Shown: piece by piece, positions 7,803 through 18,217 of the stretch
How the letters are laid out: the number at the start of each line of letters is the position of its first letter
How positions within the stretch are numbered: position 1 is the first letter of the stretch
Assembly: GCF_000720765.1 (NCBI RefSeq)
Contig: NZ_JODC01000032.1
Location: forward strand, 45,385-109,384
Reading direction: 5' to 3'
Source: Streptomyces sp. NRRL S-646
GTDB taxonomy: Bacteria > Actinomycetota > Actinomycetes > Streptomycetales > Streptomycetaceae
DNA length: 64,000 bases
Made by a program: the position numbers and the translations under genes
Notes under the pieces: generated by a model
The model's database searches: none
Told to the model about the DNA's origin: nothing
What the model saw: only the letters and a program-made list of their open reading frames with translations

Positions 7803-9449
7803 TTACGGGAGCGTGGTCCACTTCTGGTTGTTCTGGCCGCTGCAGGTCCACAGAATGAGCGGGGTTCCGTTGGCGGTACCCGCTTGCTGGGCGTCCAGGC
7901 ACAGCCCGGCGTGGACGTTGCGGATCGACCCGTCGGCCTGCATGGTCCACTTCTGGTTGTCCTGGCCGTTGCAGGGCCAGATGATGACCGGCGTGCCGTT
8001 GCTGGTGCCCTGGTTGGAGGCGTCGAGGCACTTGTCGCCGTAGACGCGGATCTCGCCTCCGGCCCACGTGGTCCACAGCTGGTTGGCGGCGGTGTGGCAG
8101 TCCCAGATCAGCGTCGTCGTCCCGGCCGCGGTGGAGGCGCGATCCACGTCCAGGCAGCGGCCGGAGCCGGTACCGCGCAGGCGTGCCGTGGTGGAGGCCA
8201 GCGGGCTGCCACCGGTCACCTTGAACACGGCGACACCGTGCGCCGGGACGCTCGCCGATATCTGGCCGGAGGTGCTCGACGTACTGCCGGTCCACAGGTC
8301 CGTCAGGGTGAACGGCCCGCCCGACAGGCCGACTTGGGCGGCCGTGGTGGTGATGGTCGCGGTGCCGCTTCCCCGGTTGAACAGGCCGACCGCGACCGAG
8401 CCGTCGGACAGGGGCTTGGCGAACACCTCGGTGTCGCCGTCGTCGCGTACCCGGCGCCCGCCCGCGCCCAGCCGGTCCTGGTTCACCGCCAGCAGGCGGG
8501 GGTTGCGCAGGATCGCGCTCACGTCGGCGGACATGGTGCGGATGTCGTTGCCCGCGATGAGGGGGGCCGAGAGCAGCGACCACAGGGCGAAGTGGGAGCG
8601 GGACTCGGTCAGTGACAGGCCGGGGCGGCCGACGACCAGCATGTCGGGGTCGTTCCAGTGGCCCGGACCCGACTGAGCGGCCAGCGGCGCGTCGATGTCG
8701 AGGACGCTGCCGACGCCCATCGGGTAGCTGTTGGTGTTGCCGTTCTGCCAGATGTCGAGCAGGTCCTCGGTCGTCCGCCACAGGTCGGCGACCTGGCCCC
8801 AGTTGTAGGTGGCACCGGTGATGGCGTGGAAGCTGTTGGGGTTGATGCTGTAGACGATCGGGCGGCCGGTGGCGCGCAGCGCGTCGCGCATGAGGGAGAA
8901 CTGCGCGACCTGTTGGTCCAGGGTGCCGCTGGAGGAGCACCAGTCGTACTTGAGGTAGTCCACGCCCCAGGAGGCGAACGTGGTGGCGTCCTGGGCCTCG
9001 TGGCCCTTGCTGCCGGTGGAGCCGGGGTAGGTGCCCACGCCCTGTGCGCACGTGCGCTCGTTGGGCGCCTCGTAGATGCCGAACTTCAGGCCCTTGCTGT
9101 GGATGTAGTCCCCGAGCGCCTTCATCCCGCCGGGGAACTTGGCCGGGTCGGCCCGGAGGTTGCCCGCGCTGTCACGCTGCGGGTCGAACCAGCAGTCGTC
9201 GACGACGACGTACTGGTAGCCGGCGTCCTTCATGCCCGAGGACACCATCGCGTCGGCGGCCTGACGGACCTGCGTCTCGTTGACACCGCATCCGAAGCTG
9301 TTCCAGCTGTTCCAGCCCAGCGGCGGGGTCAGCGCGGGGCTGCCCGGCGCGGCCTCGGCGGTCGTGCCGGCGGAGGCGGTGACGCAGGCGGTGAGCGTCA
9401 GCGCGGTGGCAGCGACGAGACGCAGCAGTCGTCTGTGTATGGGAACCAC
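7803..9449 (-). CDS. Secreted GH27 alpha-galactosidase / beta-L-arabinopyranosidase with CBM13 lectin domain
   Basis: A 548-residue secreted hydrolase. A signal peptide (RRLLRLVAATALTLTACV…) is followed by the GH27 catalytic domain (about residues 40-320: PPLGWNSWNSFGC, VDDCWFD, nucleophile Asp in YLKYDWC, acid/base Asp in WNDPDML), a small beta domain, and a C-terminal ricin-type CBM13 (about 420-548) with three Q-x-W repeats. GH27 enzymes release terminal alpha-galactose; some Streptomyces members with CBM13 release beta-L-arabinopyranose instead. Its neighbour is an arabinofuranosidase fusion, which makes the arabinopyranosidase option plausible. The start is GTG with AGGAAGG upstream. Confidence 0.88.
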   Translation of the reverse strand: MVPIHRRLLRLVAATALTLTACVTASAGTTAEAAPGSPALTPPLGWNSWNSFGCGVNETQVRQAADAMVSSGMKDAGYQYVVVDDCWFDPQRDSAGNLRADPAKFPGGMKALGDYIHSKGLKFGIYEAPNERTCAQGVGTYPGSTGSKGHEAQDATTFASWGVDYLKYDWCSSSGTLDQQVAQFSLMRDALRATGRPIVYSINPNSFHAITGATYNWGQVADLWRTTEDLLDIWQNGNTNSYPMGVGSVLDIDAPLAAQSGPGHWNDPDMLVVGRPGLSLTESRSHFALWSLLSAPLIAGNDIRTMSADVSAILRNPRLLAVNQDRLGAGGRRVRDDGDTEVFAKPLSDGSVAVGLFNRGSGTATITTTAAQVGLSGGPFTLTDLWTGSTSSTSGQISASVPAHGVAVFKVTGGSPLASTTARLRGTGSGRCLDVDRASTAAGTTTLIWDCHTAANQLWTTWAGGEIRVYGDKCLDASNQGTSNGTPVIIWPCNGQDNQKWTMQADGSIRNVHAGLCLDAQQAGTANGTPLILWTCSGQNNQKWTTLP

Positions 9450-9483
9450 GGAAGGTTCCTTCCTGGGAGATGGAGCGGAAGCC

Positions 9484-9518
9484 GCTTGTGACCGTGCCTG
9501 GCAGGCACGGTCACAAGC
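9484..9518 (-). terminator. Perfect 16-bp inverted repeat between the two glycosidase genes
   Basis: GCTTGTGACCGTGCCT (9484-9499) and its exact complement (9503-9518) are separated by three bases. It lies 22 bases after the stop of the GH127-GH62 gene and upstream of the GH27 start. It is most likely a terminator or mRNA-protecting stem, since there is no T-run. Confidence 0.6.
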
Positions 9519-9539
9519 CTGTGGTCATGTGCGCACGGG

Positions 9540-12500
9540 TCAGCGCTGCAGAGTGAGGACGCCCGGCCGGTACGGCAGTTTCTCGTAGGAGGTGCCGTCC
9601 GAGCTGGGGGACCTGCCCTGGTAGAGGAGCTGCAGGTTGCAGGGGTCGATGGTCATGGTCTGGTCGGGGTTGTTGCGGACCAGGTCGCCGTGGCTGATGT
9701 CGTTGGTCCAGGTGGCGCCGCTGTTGCCCTTGCCCGCGAAGGGGTTGGACTCGGTGGCGGCCTGCGGGGTCCACGGACCGTTCAGGCTGGAGGCGGTGAA
9801 CGAGCGGAAGAAGCGCTGCTCGGTCGCACCCCGGGCCTCGACGATCATGAGGTACTGGTTCTGGCCCTGGACCTTGTAGACCTGCGGCGCCTCGAACAGG
9901 TTCTTCGCCGAGTCGGTCATGACCGTCGTGGAGGACGAGCCGAAGCTGCCCGGGAAGTTCCCTATCGGCATGGTCGACTTGAAGATGCTGCCGTCGTCAT
10001 TGGCGAAGAACAGATACATGTTCTGGTCGTCGGCGATCAGGGTCGGGTCGATCGGACCGCCGGTGGGGGTGCTGCCGGTGAACAGCGGCTGCGGCGCGGA
10101 CCAGCCGTTGGGGTTGGTCGGGTCGCTGGACGTGCGGTAGGTGAAGGGCCACTGGGTGCCCCATCCCAGAGAGGCCAGCACCCAGATGTTCTTGGGCGCG
10201 AAGTAGAACAGCTGGGGCGCCACCGCGGAAGAGCTCATCGCGGTCTGGGGGGCCGTCGCCATGTCCGACCAGTTCGTGAAGGGGCTGAAGCCCATCGAGT
10301 GCCAATTACCGTCGGAGTAGGTCGCGTAGACCAGGTGCTTGCCGTTGTACGTCGTGGTGGTGAAGTCCTTCAGCGAGTACCACCCGTTCGCCGGCTGTGC
10401 CAGCGGACCCGTCGAGCTCCACCGGTACGTCGACGGAAGAGCACACGAGTTGGTCGTGCCGGACAGGCCGGTCCACTTCTGGTTGCTGGCGCCGGTGCAC
10501 GACCAGAGCTGCACCGCCGTGCCGTTGGCCGTGGCGGCGCCCGACACGTCCAGGCACAGCCCGGACTCCACGCCGACGACCGTGCCGTCGGCATTCACCC
10601 GCCACTGCTGGTTCGTGCCGCCGTTGCAGGACCAGATCTCCACCTTGGTGCCGGCCGTGGTGGCGTGGCCCGGGACGTCGAGGCACTTGGTGGTGCCGTC
10701 GTCCGAGTCCTGGACCGCGAACGCGCCGACGGCGGTGGAGTTGCCCGCGATGGCGAGCAGCTTGCCGCTGTTCACGTTGCGGATCTTGTAGGTTCCGTCT
10801 CCCTGGTCGAGCAGCGTCCACTTGTGGTCGGCGGTGCCGTTGTCCGACCACTGCAGGACGGTCGCACCGTCTGTTGCGGCCATGTTCAGGACGCCGAGCA
10901 CCTTGCCGCTGTGGGCATTGCGGAAGCGGACCGCGTTTCCGTCGGTGATCATTTGCCAGTCGTGGTCCGCGGTGCCCGAGTCGGTCCACTGCAGGGCGCG
11001 GCCACCGTCGGCCGTGGACATGTTCTGGATGCCCAGCACGAGGCCGCTGCCCACGTTGGCCAGACGGACGGTATTGCCCGAAGTGTCCCAGTAGACGGTG
11101 TAGTTGACGCCGTGCGCGTCGTGGAACGGGCCCAGGTTGACGGTGGAGCCGCCCGCGGTGGCGGTGAAGGCGAGCGAACTGCCGCTGGTCCGCTTGACCG
11201 ATGACGTGTTCAGCGTGGGGAGCGAACTGAGCGTGGTGTCGCCGTAGTTGCCGGACAGGACCACCGGGCCGTAGGTGATCGCGGCGACGTTCGCGTTGTC
11301 GTTGGCCGGTCGTATGCCGACCCGCATGGGCAGACGGACGGTGACCGTGTCGCCGGAGGTCCACGAGCGGCTCAGGGTGGCGTAACTGCCGGGCGTGGCG
11401 GTGATGTTCTGCGCGACGCCGTTGACGCTGACGGTGGCACCGGTGGTCCAGCCCGGGATGCGGATGCGCATCGCCCAGGTTCCGCCGACATTGCCGGTGA
11501 CTCGCAGGGTCGTGGTGTCGCTGACGGGGTACGACGTGGTCTGGGTGACCGTGATGCCGCGCTCCGACCAGTTGAGCACCGAGGGCACGAACATGTTCAC
11601 GATCAGCGTGTCGTCACTGTGGAAGTAGATGGAGTCCATCAGCCTGGTGTGCATCTCCAGGCCCGTGCCCTGGCAGCACCAGAAGGTGCCGTAGTCGGTG
11701 CTCCAGGTGCCGCCGCCCCAAGCCGGGCCCACACCACGGCGGCCTCCCGGGTCGAGCGGGGTGAAGTAGGTGACGTGGCCGTGGTCGTCGGCCGGGTTCT
11801 GCTGGCCGATCATCTGGTTCAGCCACGCCCGCTCGTAGAAGTCGAACAGCGCGGCACGGTTCGGATCCAGCGCGAACAGCTCTCGGGTGAGGGTGAGCAT
11901 GTTGACGGTGTTGCAGCTTTCGCAGGTGTCCTTGTTCAGGTAGCCGGAGATGGCGTTCGGGGTGCGGAAGTGCTCCGCCTGGCTGTTGCCGCCGATGGCA
12001 TAGGTGTGCGCATTGACGCAGAAGTTCCAGGCGTTGGTGGCGATGTCCCGGTAGCGGCTCGTGCCGGTGGCCTTGTACTCCCGGGTGGCCCCGATCCACT
12101 TGGGCACCTGGGTGTTGGCGTGCAGACCACTGAGCTGGTCCTGGCCGGACGCCAGGGGGTCGAACACCGCGGCGTGATCGAACCGCTGGGCGACGCTGAG
12201 CCACCGTGCGTCGCCTGTCTGCTGGTAGAGATCGGTCAGCACGGTGTTCATGCCGCCGAACTCGGTTCCCAGCATGGCCTGCATCTGCTGGCTGCTCAGC
12301 CGGCCGGTGCGCCAGTCGACCCATCCCGCCAGGGCGAGCAGCACGTCCCGGGCCTGTGTGCTGCCGATGTGGCGCCACACATCCAGCAGACCGGCGAGGG
12401 TCTTGTGAATGGTGTAGTACGGCACGTTGCCGTTGCTCAGGGTCCGCTGCTCGAGAGCGGTGAAGTCGGACTCGGGGTAACCGGACAGGTATCCGGCGTT

Positions 12501-12968
12501 GAAACCGGCGGCGCTGTTGTTGGCCTGGCACTTGGCCAACTCCGCAACCATGGTGGTTGCCTTGTCCCGGCAGGTGGTGTCCCCGGTCACGGCATACAGC
12601 TGTGACCATGCCGTGAGGAAGTGCCCCTGGATGTGGGTGCGGAAGGGGAACGTCGGCCCGTCCCAGCCGCCGGTCGCGGCTGCGCCGTTGGTGGACAGCT
12701 TGTGGTTGGCGCGGAAGTTGTACAGCAACCGGTCGACGTCCACGAACCGCAGGTAGTTCTGGGTGCGGTTCTGGTTGTCCAGCCACCGGCTTGCGGTGAG
12801 CCGGACCTGGCCGAGCTCGAAGGGGTCCGCGGAGACCCCGATGTCAGCCCTGGCGGGAGGTATGGCCGCATGGGCAGGAGATGCGCCGATGAAGGACCCG
12901 GTGGCAGAGGCGGCTGCGGTGGCCCCGGCCAGTTGCAGGAGGCGCCGTCTACTGACGGAGGAAGACAT
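9540..12968 (-). CDS. Secreted multimodular arabinosidase: DUF1680/GH127-like, two lectin modules, GH62
   Basis: A 1142-residue exported protein. The N-terminal Tat signal has [10 protein letters not shown]. Residues about 45-620 match DUF1680 beta-L-arabinofuranosidases (GH127/GH146); the zinc/nucleophile set is visible as CESCNT (Glu-x-Cys) and WCCQGTG (paired Cys). Residues about 640-755 are a RICIN-type lectin module. A second, CBM13-like module (about 757-845, KCLDVPG … NQQWR … NQKWT) follows, and residues about 850-1142 are a complete GH62 alpha-L-arabinofuranosidase ([31 protein letters not shown]). It thus joins enzymes for beta- and alpha-linked arabinofuranose. The lectin-lectin join near residue 755 looks like a fusion point. 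The start has GAAAGG upstream. Confidence 0.87.
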   Translation of the reverse strand: MSSSVSRRRLLQLAGATAAASATGSFIGASPAHAAIPPARADIGVSADPFELGQVRLTASRWLDNQNRTQNYLRFVDVDRLLYNFRANHKLSTNGAAATGGWDGPTFPFRTHIQGHFLTAWSQLYAVTGDTTCRDKATTMVAELAKCQANNSAAGFNAGYLSGYPESDFTALEQRTLSNGNVPYYTIHKTLAGLLDVWRHIGSTQARDVLLALAGWVDWRTGRLSSQQMQAMLGTEFGGMNTVLTDLYQQTGDARWLSVAQRFDHAAVFDPLASGQDQLSGLHANTQVPKWIGATREYKATGTSRYRDIATNAWNFCVNAHTYAIGGNSQAEHFRTPNAISGYLNKDTCESCNTVNMLTLTRELFALDPNRAALFDFYERAWLNQMIGQQNPADDHGHVTYFTPLDPGGRRGVGPAWGGGTWSTDYGTFWCCQGTGLEMHTRLMDSIYFHSDDTLIVNMFVPSVLNWSERGITVTQTTSYPVSDTTTLRVTGNVGGTWAMRIRIPGWTTGATVSVNGVAQNITATPGSYATLSRSWTSGDTVTVRLPMRVGIRPANDNANVAAITYGPVVLSGNYGDTTLSSLPTLNTSSVKRTSGSSLAFTATAGGSTVNLGPFHDAHGVNYTVYWDTSGNTVRLANVGSGLVLGIQNMSTADGGRALQWTDSGTADHDWQMITDGNAVRFRNAHSGKVLGVLNMAATDGATVLQWSDNGTADHKWTLLDQGDGTYKIRNVNSGKLLAIAGNSTAVGAFAVQDSDDGTTKCLDVPGHATTAGTKVEIWSCNGGTNQQWRVNADGTVVGVESGLCLDVSGAATANGTAVQLWSCTGASNQKWTGLSGTTNSCALPSTYRWSSTGPLAQPANGWYSLKDFTTTTYNGKHLVYATYSDGNWHSMGFSPFTNWSDMATAPQTAMSSSAVAPQLFYFAPKNIWVLASLGWGTQWPFTYRTSSDPTNPNGWSAPQPLFTGSTPTGGPIDPTLIADDQNMYLFFANDDGSIFKSTMPIGNFPGSFGSSSTTVMTDSAKNLFEAPQVYKVQGQNQYLMIVEARGATEQRFFRSFTASSLNGPWTPQAATESNPFAGKGNSGATWTNDISHGDLVRNNPDQTMTIDPCNLQLLYQGRSPSSDGTSYEKLPYRPGVLTLQR

Positions 12969-13443
12969 CTTGCACCTTTCGGTGACGGCATCACGATTGC
13001 CTGGTCGTGATGGGGTGGCGGCTCACATGTCCGGCGGTCTGGTGCAGCACGTCACGGGCTTGTCTGCTGCCGATGTGGCGCCATACCGCCACCGGGCCGG
13101 ACTGATCCGCGTGGGCAAGGCGGCAGCGCGGCTCGGAATGGAGGCCCGGGGTCCGTAGGGGTCTCGGACCACTCGGCCCTCTCCAGTGACACATGGGATG
13201 GATTAACGGATATGAAGGTGTCCGGTGTCTAGCCTTGCGACACAAAATCCATGCCTGATCGCCTATTCGTCAGGCGGGCGTCCGTGCGGCGTCCCTGACG
13301 TCGAGCCAAACATTGGATGTACCATGGGAGAGCGTGGAGTGCGAGTGCAGGACAAGGGTGGCTCGTGCTGTTGACGCGGTTCCCACCCTGCCTGCGCTTC
13401 GGTGCTGTTGCTGCTGTCGAAGCGGACCCGGAAGTGCGTCGGC
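12969..13443. other. Upstream region of the arabinosidase gene, with a gene remnant
   Basis: No convincing intact gene. It holds the promoter side of the arabinosidase gene, a 43-base segment (about 13042-13085) that repeats part of the DUF1680 coding region, and an ACAT-TGG-ATGT dyad at 13310-13320 that could be a small operator. The rest shows nothing recognisable. Confidence 0.5.
13042..13085 (-). pseudogene. Remnant of a second DUF1680/GH127-type gene
   Basis: The stretch beginning GCAGCACGTCACGGGCTTGT matches 12342-12384 inside the arabinosidase gene with about four differences in 43 bases. On the minus strand it still reads VWRHIGS-QARDVL, as in the intact gene. Flanking bases do not extend the match. 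It is best explained as debris of a duplicated or recombined family member. Confidence 0.5.
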
Positions 13444-13487
13444 AAGGGCGCCTGACGGGCATCTGCCCAGGTCAGGCGCCCTTTTTT
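13444..13487. terminator. Strong hairpin beside the aldehyde dehydrogenase stop
   Basis: AAGGGCGCCTGAC (13444-13456) pairs perfectly with GTCAGGCGCCCTT (13471-13483), and six T follow on the + strand. It ends six bases from the dehydrogenase stop (minus strand), so it probably ends that transcript and also blocks + strand read-through. Confidence 0.75.
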
Positions 13488-13492
13488 GGTGT

Positions 13493-15016
<1,524 letters not shown>

Positions 15017-15083
15017 GCTGGTCTGCCTCCCTCGAAGCGCTGCCCGCCGTTGGGCAGCTCCGGTCGGGAGGCTAGGGACGGCG

Positions 15084-15102
15084 ACGTTGCAACTACGTTG
15101 CC
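15084..15102. promoter_or_regulatory. Probable operator of aldehyde dehydrogenase promoter (GCAAC/GTTGC repeats)
   Basis: GCAAC-TAC-GTTGC (15089-15101) is a perfect dyad, and the adjoining GTTGCAAC (15086-15093) forms a second, overlapping one. This gives three half-sites in 16 bases between the regulator stop and the dehydrogenase start, a natural binding site for the neighbouring GAF regulator. Confidence 0.5.
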
Positions 15103-15130
15103 GCGAGCGCCGGGGACCGGCCCTCGGGCG

Positions 15131-16462
15131 CTACGACGGTATGCCTCCCCGGCGAACAGCGGCGCCGGGCCAGTCGGCCGGTGCCCCCAACTCGCCCTCC
15201 AGCGCCGCCAGTCGGGCCCGGACCGTCGCCGTCGGACGGACCACGGCGAGAGCCCGCCACACGTCGAGGTCGTCCTCGCCCCACGGCGCGTGCGCCCAGT
15301 CGGCCAGCAGATCGGGGTCGCGGCGGGCTATCAGCGCCGTACGCAGGGCTTCGGCGAGGCGGTGCCTGAGCCGCACCACCGCCGGGGCCTGCGAGCCGGG
15401 CAGCAGCGGCCCCGCATACGCCGTCGCGGCCGCCGTGACCGCACCGGTCTCCAGCCGTCGCTCGACGACGGCCATGTCGCACTCGACGGGCACGGTCAGC
15501 CGGTACGGCCGCGAGGCCAGCAGCCCCGGACCCAGCACCCTGCGCAGCCGGGCCAGTTCGGCACGCAGAGTAACCGGCGTCACCGACTCGTCCTCGTACA
15601 GCGCGCACAGCAGCTCGTCCCCGGTCAGCCCCTCCGGGTGACGGGCCAGCAGGACGAGGATCTCGCTGTGCCGGCGGCTGAGCCTGATCCTGCGCCCGCC
15701 GGTGAGAAGGTGTGCCTCGTCCCGGCCCAGCACCGTCAGCTCGGGGGTGTCGGCGCCGGGCCGCTCCGGGGTGAGCAGCGCCAGCTGGGACTCGGCGGCG
15801 CGCGCGACCGCCTGCACGAAGCCCAGGCTGTGCGGATGCGCGAGACCGTCACCGCCGGTGATGTCCACGGCGCCGAGCACCCGCCCGGTCCGTGGATCGT
15901 GCACCGGAGCCGCCGCACAGGTCCAGGGCTGCACCCGGCGGATGAAGTGCTCGGCCGCGAAGACCTGCACCGGCCGGTCGACGGCGACCGCGGTCCCCGG
16001 AGCGTTGGTGCCCATCGCGGTCTCCGCCCAGCGGGCACCCGGCACGAAGTTCATCCGTCCCGCATCCCGGCGGGTGGCCGGATGCCCCTCGACCCACAGC
16101 AGCCTGCCGTTGGCGTCGCACACCGCGAGCAGATGCTCCCCGTCGGCCGCGAACGTTCCCATCAGCTCACGGAACAGCGGCATCACCCGCGCCAGCGGAT
16201 GCTCGGCCCGGTAGGCGCCGAGATCGCCGTCCACCAGCTCCACGCTCGCCGTGCCGTCGGGCCCCACCCCGGCCCGGGCGGAGCGCCGCCACGACTCGGC
16301 CACCACCGAACGCACCGGACGCGTCACCGTGCCCGCCTCGGTGAACGTCTCGTGCGCGCGACGCAGCATCCGCGCGTGCTCGGCAGGGTCGGCCCCCGGC
16401 TCCAGGGCCACCCACGGATCGGTCAACTCGGCCTCCCCGAAAGGTGATGCGGCTGAGGACAT
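15131..16462 (-). CDS. AcoR-like GAF-domain regulator with winged-helix output domain
   Basis: A 443-residue regulator. Residues about 25-230 match the N-terminal sensory part of AcoR-type activators (SWRRSARAGV, PGARWAETAMGTNA, HFIRRVQPWTCAAAP). The central AAA+ sigma-54 activation domain and the Fis-type helix-turn-helix are absent. Instead, residues about 265-345 (RIRLSRRHSEILVLLA, TPVTLRAELARLRRVLG) look like an OmpR-type winged helix. This makes sense in actinomycetes, which lack sigma-54. The ATG at 16462 has GGGAG just upstream; a GTG 45 bases earlier is less good. It sits upstream of the acetaldehyde dehydrogenase and probably senses an aldehyde, alcohol or acetoin-like compound. Confidence 0.75.
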   Translation of the reverse strand: MSSAASPFGEAELTDPWVALEPGADPAEHARMLRRAHETFTEAGTVTRPVRSVVAESWRRSARAGVGPDGTASVELVDGDLGAYRAEHPLARVMPLFRELMGTFAADGEHLLAVCDANGRLLWVEGHPATRRDAGRMNFVPGARWAETAMGTNAPGTAVAVDRPVQVFAAEHFIRRVQPWTCAAAPVHDPRTGRVLGAVDITGGDGLAHPHSLGFVQAVARAAESQLALLTPERPGADTPELTVLGRDEAHLLTGGRRIRLSRRHSEILVLLARHPEGLTGDELLCALYEDESVTPVTLRAELARLRRVLGPGLLASRPYRLTVPVECDMAVVERRLETGAVTAAATAYAGPLLPGSQAPAVVRLRHRLAEALRTALIARRDPDLLADWAHAPWGEDDLDVWRALAVVRPTATVRARLAALEGELGAPADWPGAAVRRGGIPS

Positions 16463-16572
16463 CGTCACTCCCGGTGCGCGCGCCGACAACCGTTTCGACC
16501 AGGTCACCCGAATGACGGCCGGTCCACCCGGCCGACGGTCTTCTCGCCGGGGTCAACGGTCTCCCGCCGCGG

Positions 16573-17172
16573 TCAGGCGAGGTCGACGAGCTTTATGTAG
16601 TGCGCCCAGTCCCAGTGGGGTCCGGGGTCGGTGTGGTCCGTCCCCGGCACCTCGTAGTGCCCGATGATGTGGTCCCGGTCCTTCGGGATGCCGTACTTCG
16701 TGCAGATCGCCGCCGTGAGTCCGGCCGACTGTCGGTACAGGGCGTCGGTGAAGTATTCGGGCCGGTCAACCCAACCCTCGTGTTCGATACCGATGCTGCG
16801 CGTGTTGTAGTCCCAGTCGCCCGCGTGCCAGGCGATGTCGGCCTCCCGAACGCACTGCGCCACGTGCCCGTCCGCCGAACGCACCAGGTAGTGCGCGGTC
16901 ACCTTCTTCTCCGGGTTCTGGAAGATGGCGAGCGTCTTGGCGTACGTCTCCTGCGTGACATGGATGATCACGCAGTCGAGGGGATAGGACGTGGGGCGGT
17001 CCGATGCCGTGTAGTTGGATGTGCTCGCCGGCTGCCACTCCGCCCCCGGGTAGTCGACGGCCTGGTCCTGCGCCCCGGCCCGCGCGTCGGGAAGTAACGC
17101 GTACGGGACGGCGGCCAGGACAGCGCCCTTCAGGAACCGCCGTCTGGATGTGCTGGGTCTTGCCCGTTCCAT
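16573..17172 (-). CDS. Exported N-acetylmuramoyl-L-alanine amidase (Amidase_2/PGRP fold)
   Basis: A 199-residue exported enzyme. Its Tat signal is TSRRRFLKGAVLAAV. The mature domain has the T7-lysozyme/PGRP signature: first zinc His in CVIIHVT (about residue 73), HYLVRSADGHVAQCV, IGIEHEGW and the last zinc ligand region in DHTDPGPHWDW. It cleaves the amide between muramic acid and the peptide stem of peptidoglycan and works outside the membrane. The ATG at 17172 is preferred because it starts the Tat signal and has GAAAGG upstream. It follows the acetamidase gene by 31 bases on the same strand, with no obvious functional link. Confidence 0.88.
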   Translation of the reverse strand: MERARPSTSRRRFLKGAVLAAVPYALLPDARAGAQDQAVDYPGAEWQPASTSNYTASDRPTSYPLDCVIIHVTQETYAKTLAIFQNPEKKVTAHYLVRSADGHVAQCVREADIAWHAGDWDYNTRSIGIEHEGWVDRPEYFTDALYRQSAGLTAAICTKYGIPKDRDHIIGHYEVPGTDHTDPGPHWDWAHYIKLVDLA

Positions 17173-17203
17173 GAAGCCGTGCCTTTCGGTCAGCGGGGGA
17201 GGC

Positions 17204-18217
17204 TCAGCCCCGCAAACTCGTCGCGATCTCGCGCAGCTGCGCGTGCACGCCGCGATGAGTCTCGCGCGCGGGCAGCCACTCCTTGCGGATCTTGGCCACG
17301 CAGGTGTAGTTGGTGTCGCACACATTGGCCAGCGGTGACTCCACCGCCTGGGTGGCGAACTGGTAGGCGTCCAGCTCACTGAAGCCGTAGTCGCGCACCA
17401 GCCACTGCACCAGGTCGAGCTGCGATATCCGGAACGCATCCTCCAGGGGGCGGGCCGACCCCGTGGAGATGATGTGCGTGTCCGACTCGATGCGCGGCCA
17501 GGGCGTGGCGAGCCCCCTGAGCAGTTCCACGATCACCACGGTGTTCATCGCGCACTCGACCGCGACGCCGCAGGTCTCGCCCTCGCCTTGCCGAGCGTGC
17601 CCGTCGCCGAGGCTGAGCAGCGCGCCCTCCACATTCACGCCGAGGTAGCAGGTGACGCCGGCCCGCATCTCGGGCGTGTCCATGTTGCCGCCGTGCGCGT
17701 CGGGTACCAGGGCCGAACGCACCTCGAGGTTGGCTGGGGCCACGCCCACGGTGCCGTGCATCGGGTCCAGGGGCAGCTCGGCCTCGATGTCGCTGTCGTG
17801 CGCCCGGAACAGCGCCGTGCGGCGGCTGCGGTCGAGCTGCCAGATCCACACCGTCTCCGGCAGCGGCGGCTGGAGCGTGGCCGTGGTGTGCGTGGAGGTG
17901 AGCGCGCCGAACAGCGGGACCGTGGTCGACGCGGCCCAGTCGCGGGCCGGTTCGACGGACACGAAGTGCACGGCGACCGTGTCACCCGGTTGGGCACCCT
18001 CGACGTGGAACGGTCCGGTCTGCGGATTGAGGAAGGGGAACTCGCACACCTCGGACACCAGGTCCTTCTCGGACCGCACCCGCCCGGCGAAGCAGTCCTC
18101 TGTGTACAGGTCGAGGACCGTGCCGGGCGCGATGCGCGCCACGGGCGGGGCGCCGCCGAACGTCCAGGCGTACTCGCCCGGCTCCGGCCGGACGGTCAGG
18201 ATGCGGGGGTCGCTCAT
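17204..18217 (-). CDS. Acetamidase/formamidase family protein
   Basis: A 337-residue cytoplasmic amidase of the FmdA/AmdA family. Recognisable parts are CEFPFLNPQTGPFHVEGA, the central NLEVR with MDTPEMRAG, and VNVEGALLSLGDGHARQGEGE, where the D-x-H-x-x-Q-G-E-G-E core carries the active-site acid. It hydrolyses short aliphatic amides such as formamide or acetamide to acid and ammonia. Its ATG overlaps the permease stop (ATGA), so transporter and amidase are coupled as a small uptake-and-hydrolysis unit for an amide nitrogen source. Confidence 0.85.
   Translation of the reverse strand: MSDPRILTVRPEPGEYAWTFGGAPPVARIAPGTVLDLYTEDCFAGRVRSEKDLVSEVCEFPFLNPQTGPFHVEGAQPGDTVAVHFVSVEPARDWAASTTVPLFGALTSTHTTATLQPPLPETVWIWQLDRSRRTALFRAHDSDIEAELPLDPMHGTVGVAPANLEVRSALVPDAHGGNMDTPEMRAGVTCYLGVNVEGALLSLGDGHARQGEGETCGVAVECAMNTVVIVELLRGLATPWPRIESDTHIISTGSARPLEDAFRISQLDLVQWLVRDYGFSELDAYQFATQAVESPLANVCDTNYTCVAKIRKEWLPARETHRGVHAQLREIATSLRG

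Noticed and set aside
13310..13320. ACAT-TGG-ATGT dyad as a firm GntR operator
   Set aside because: Only four-base arms and about 340 bases from the nearest start; kept only as a remark.
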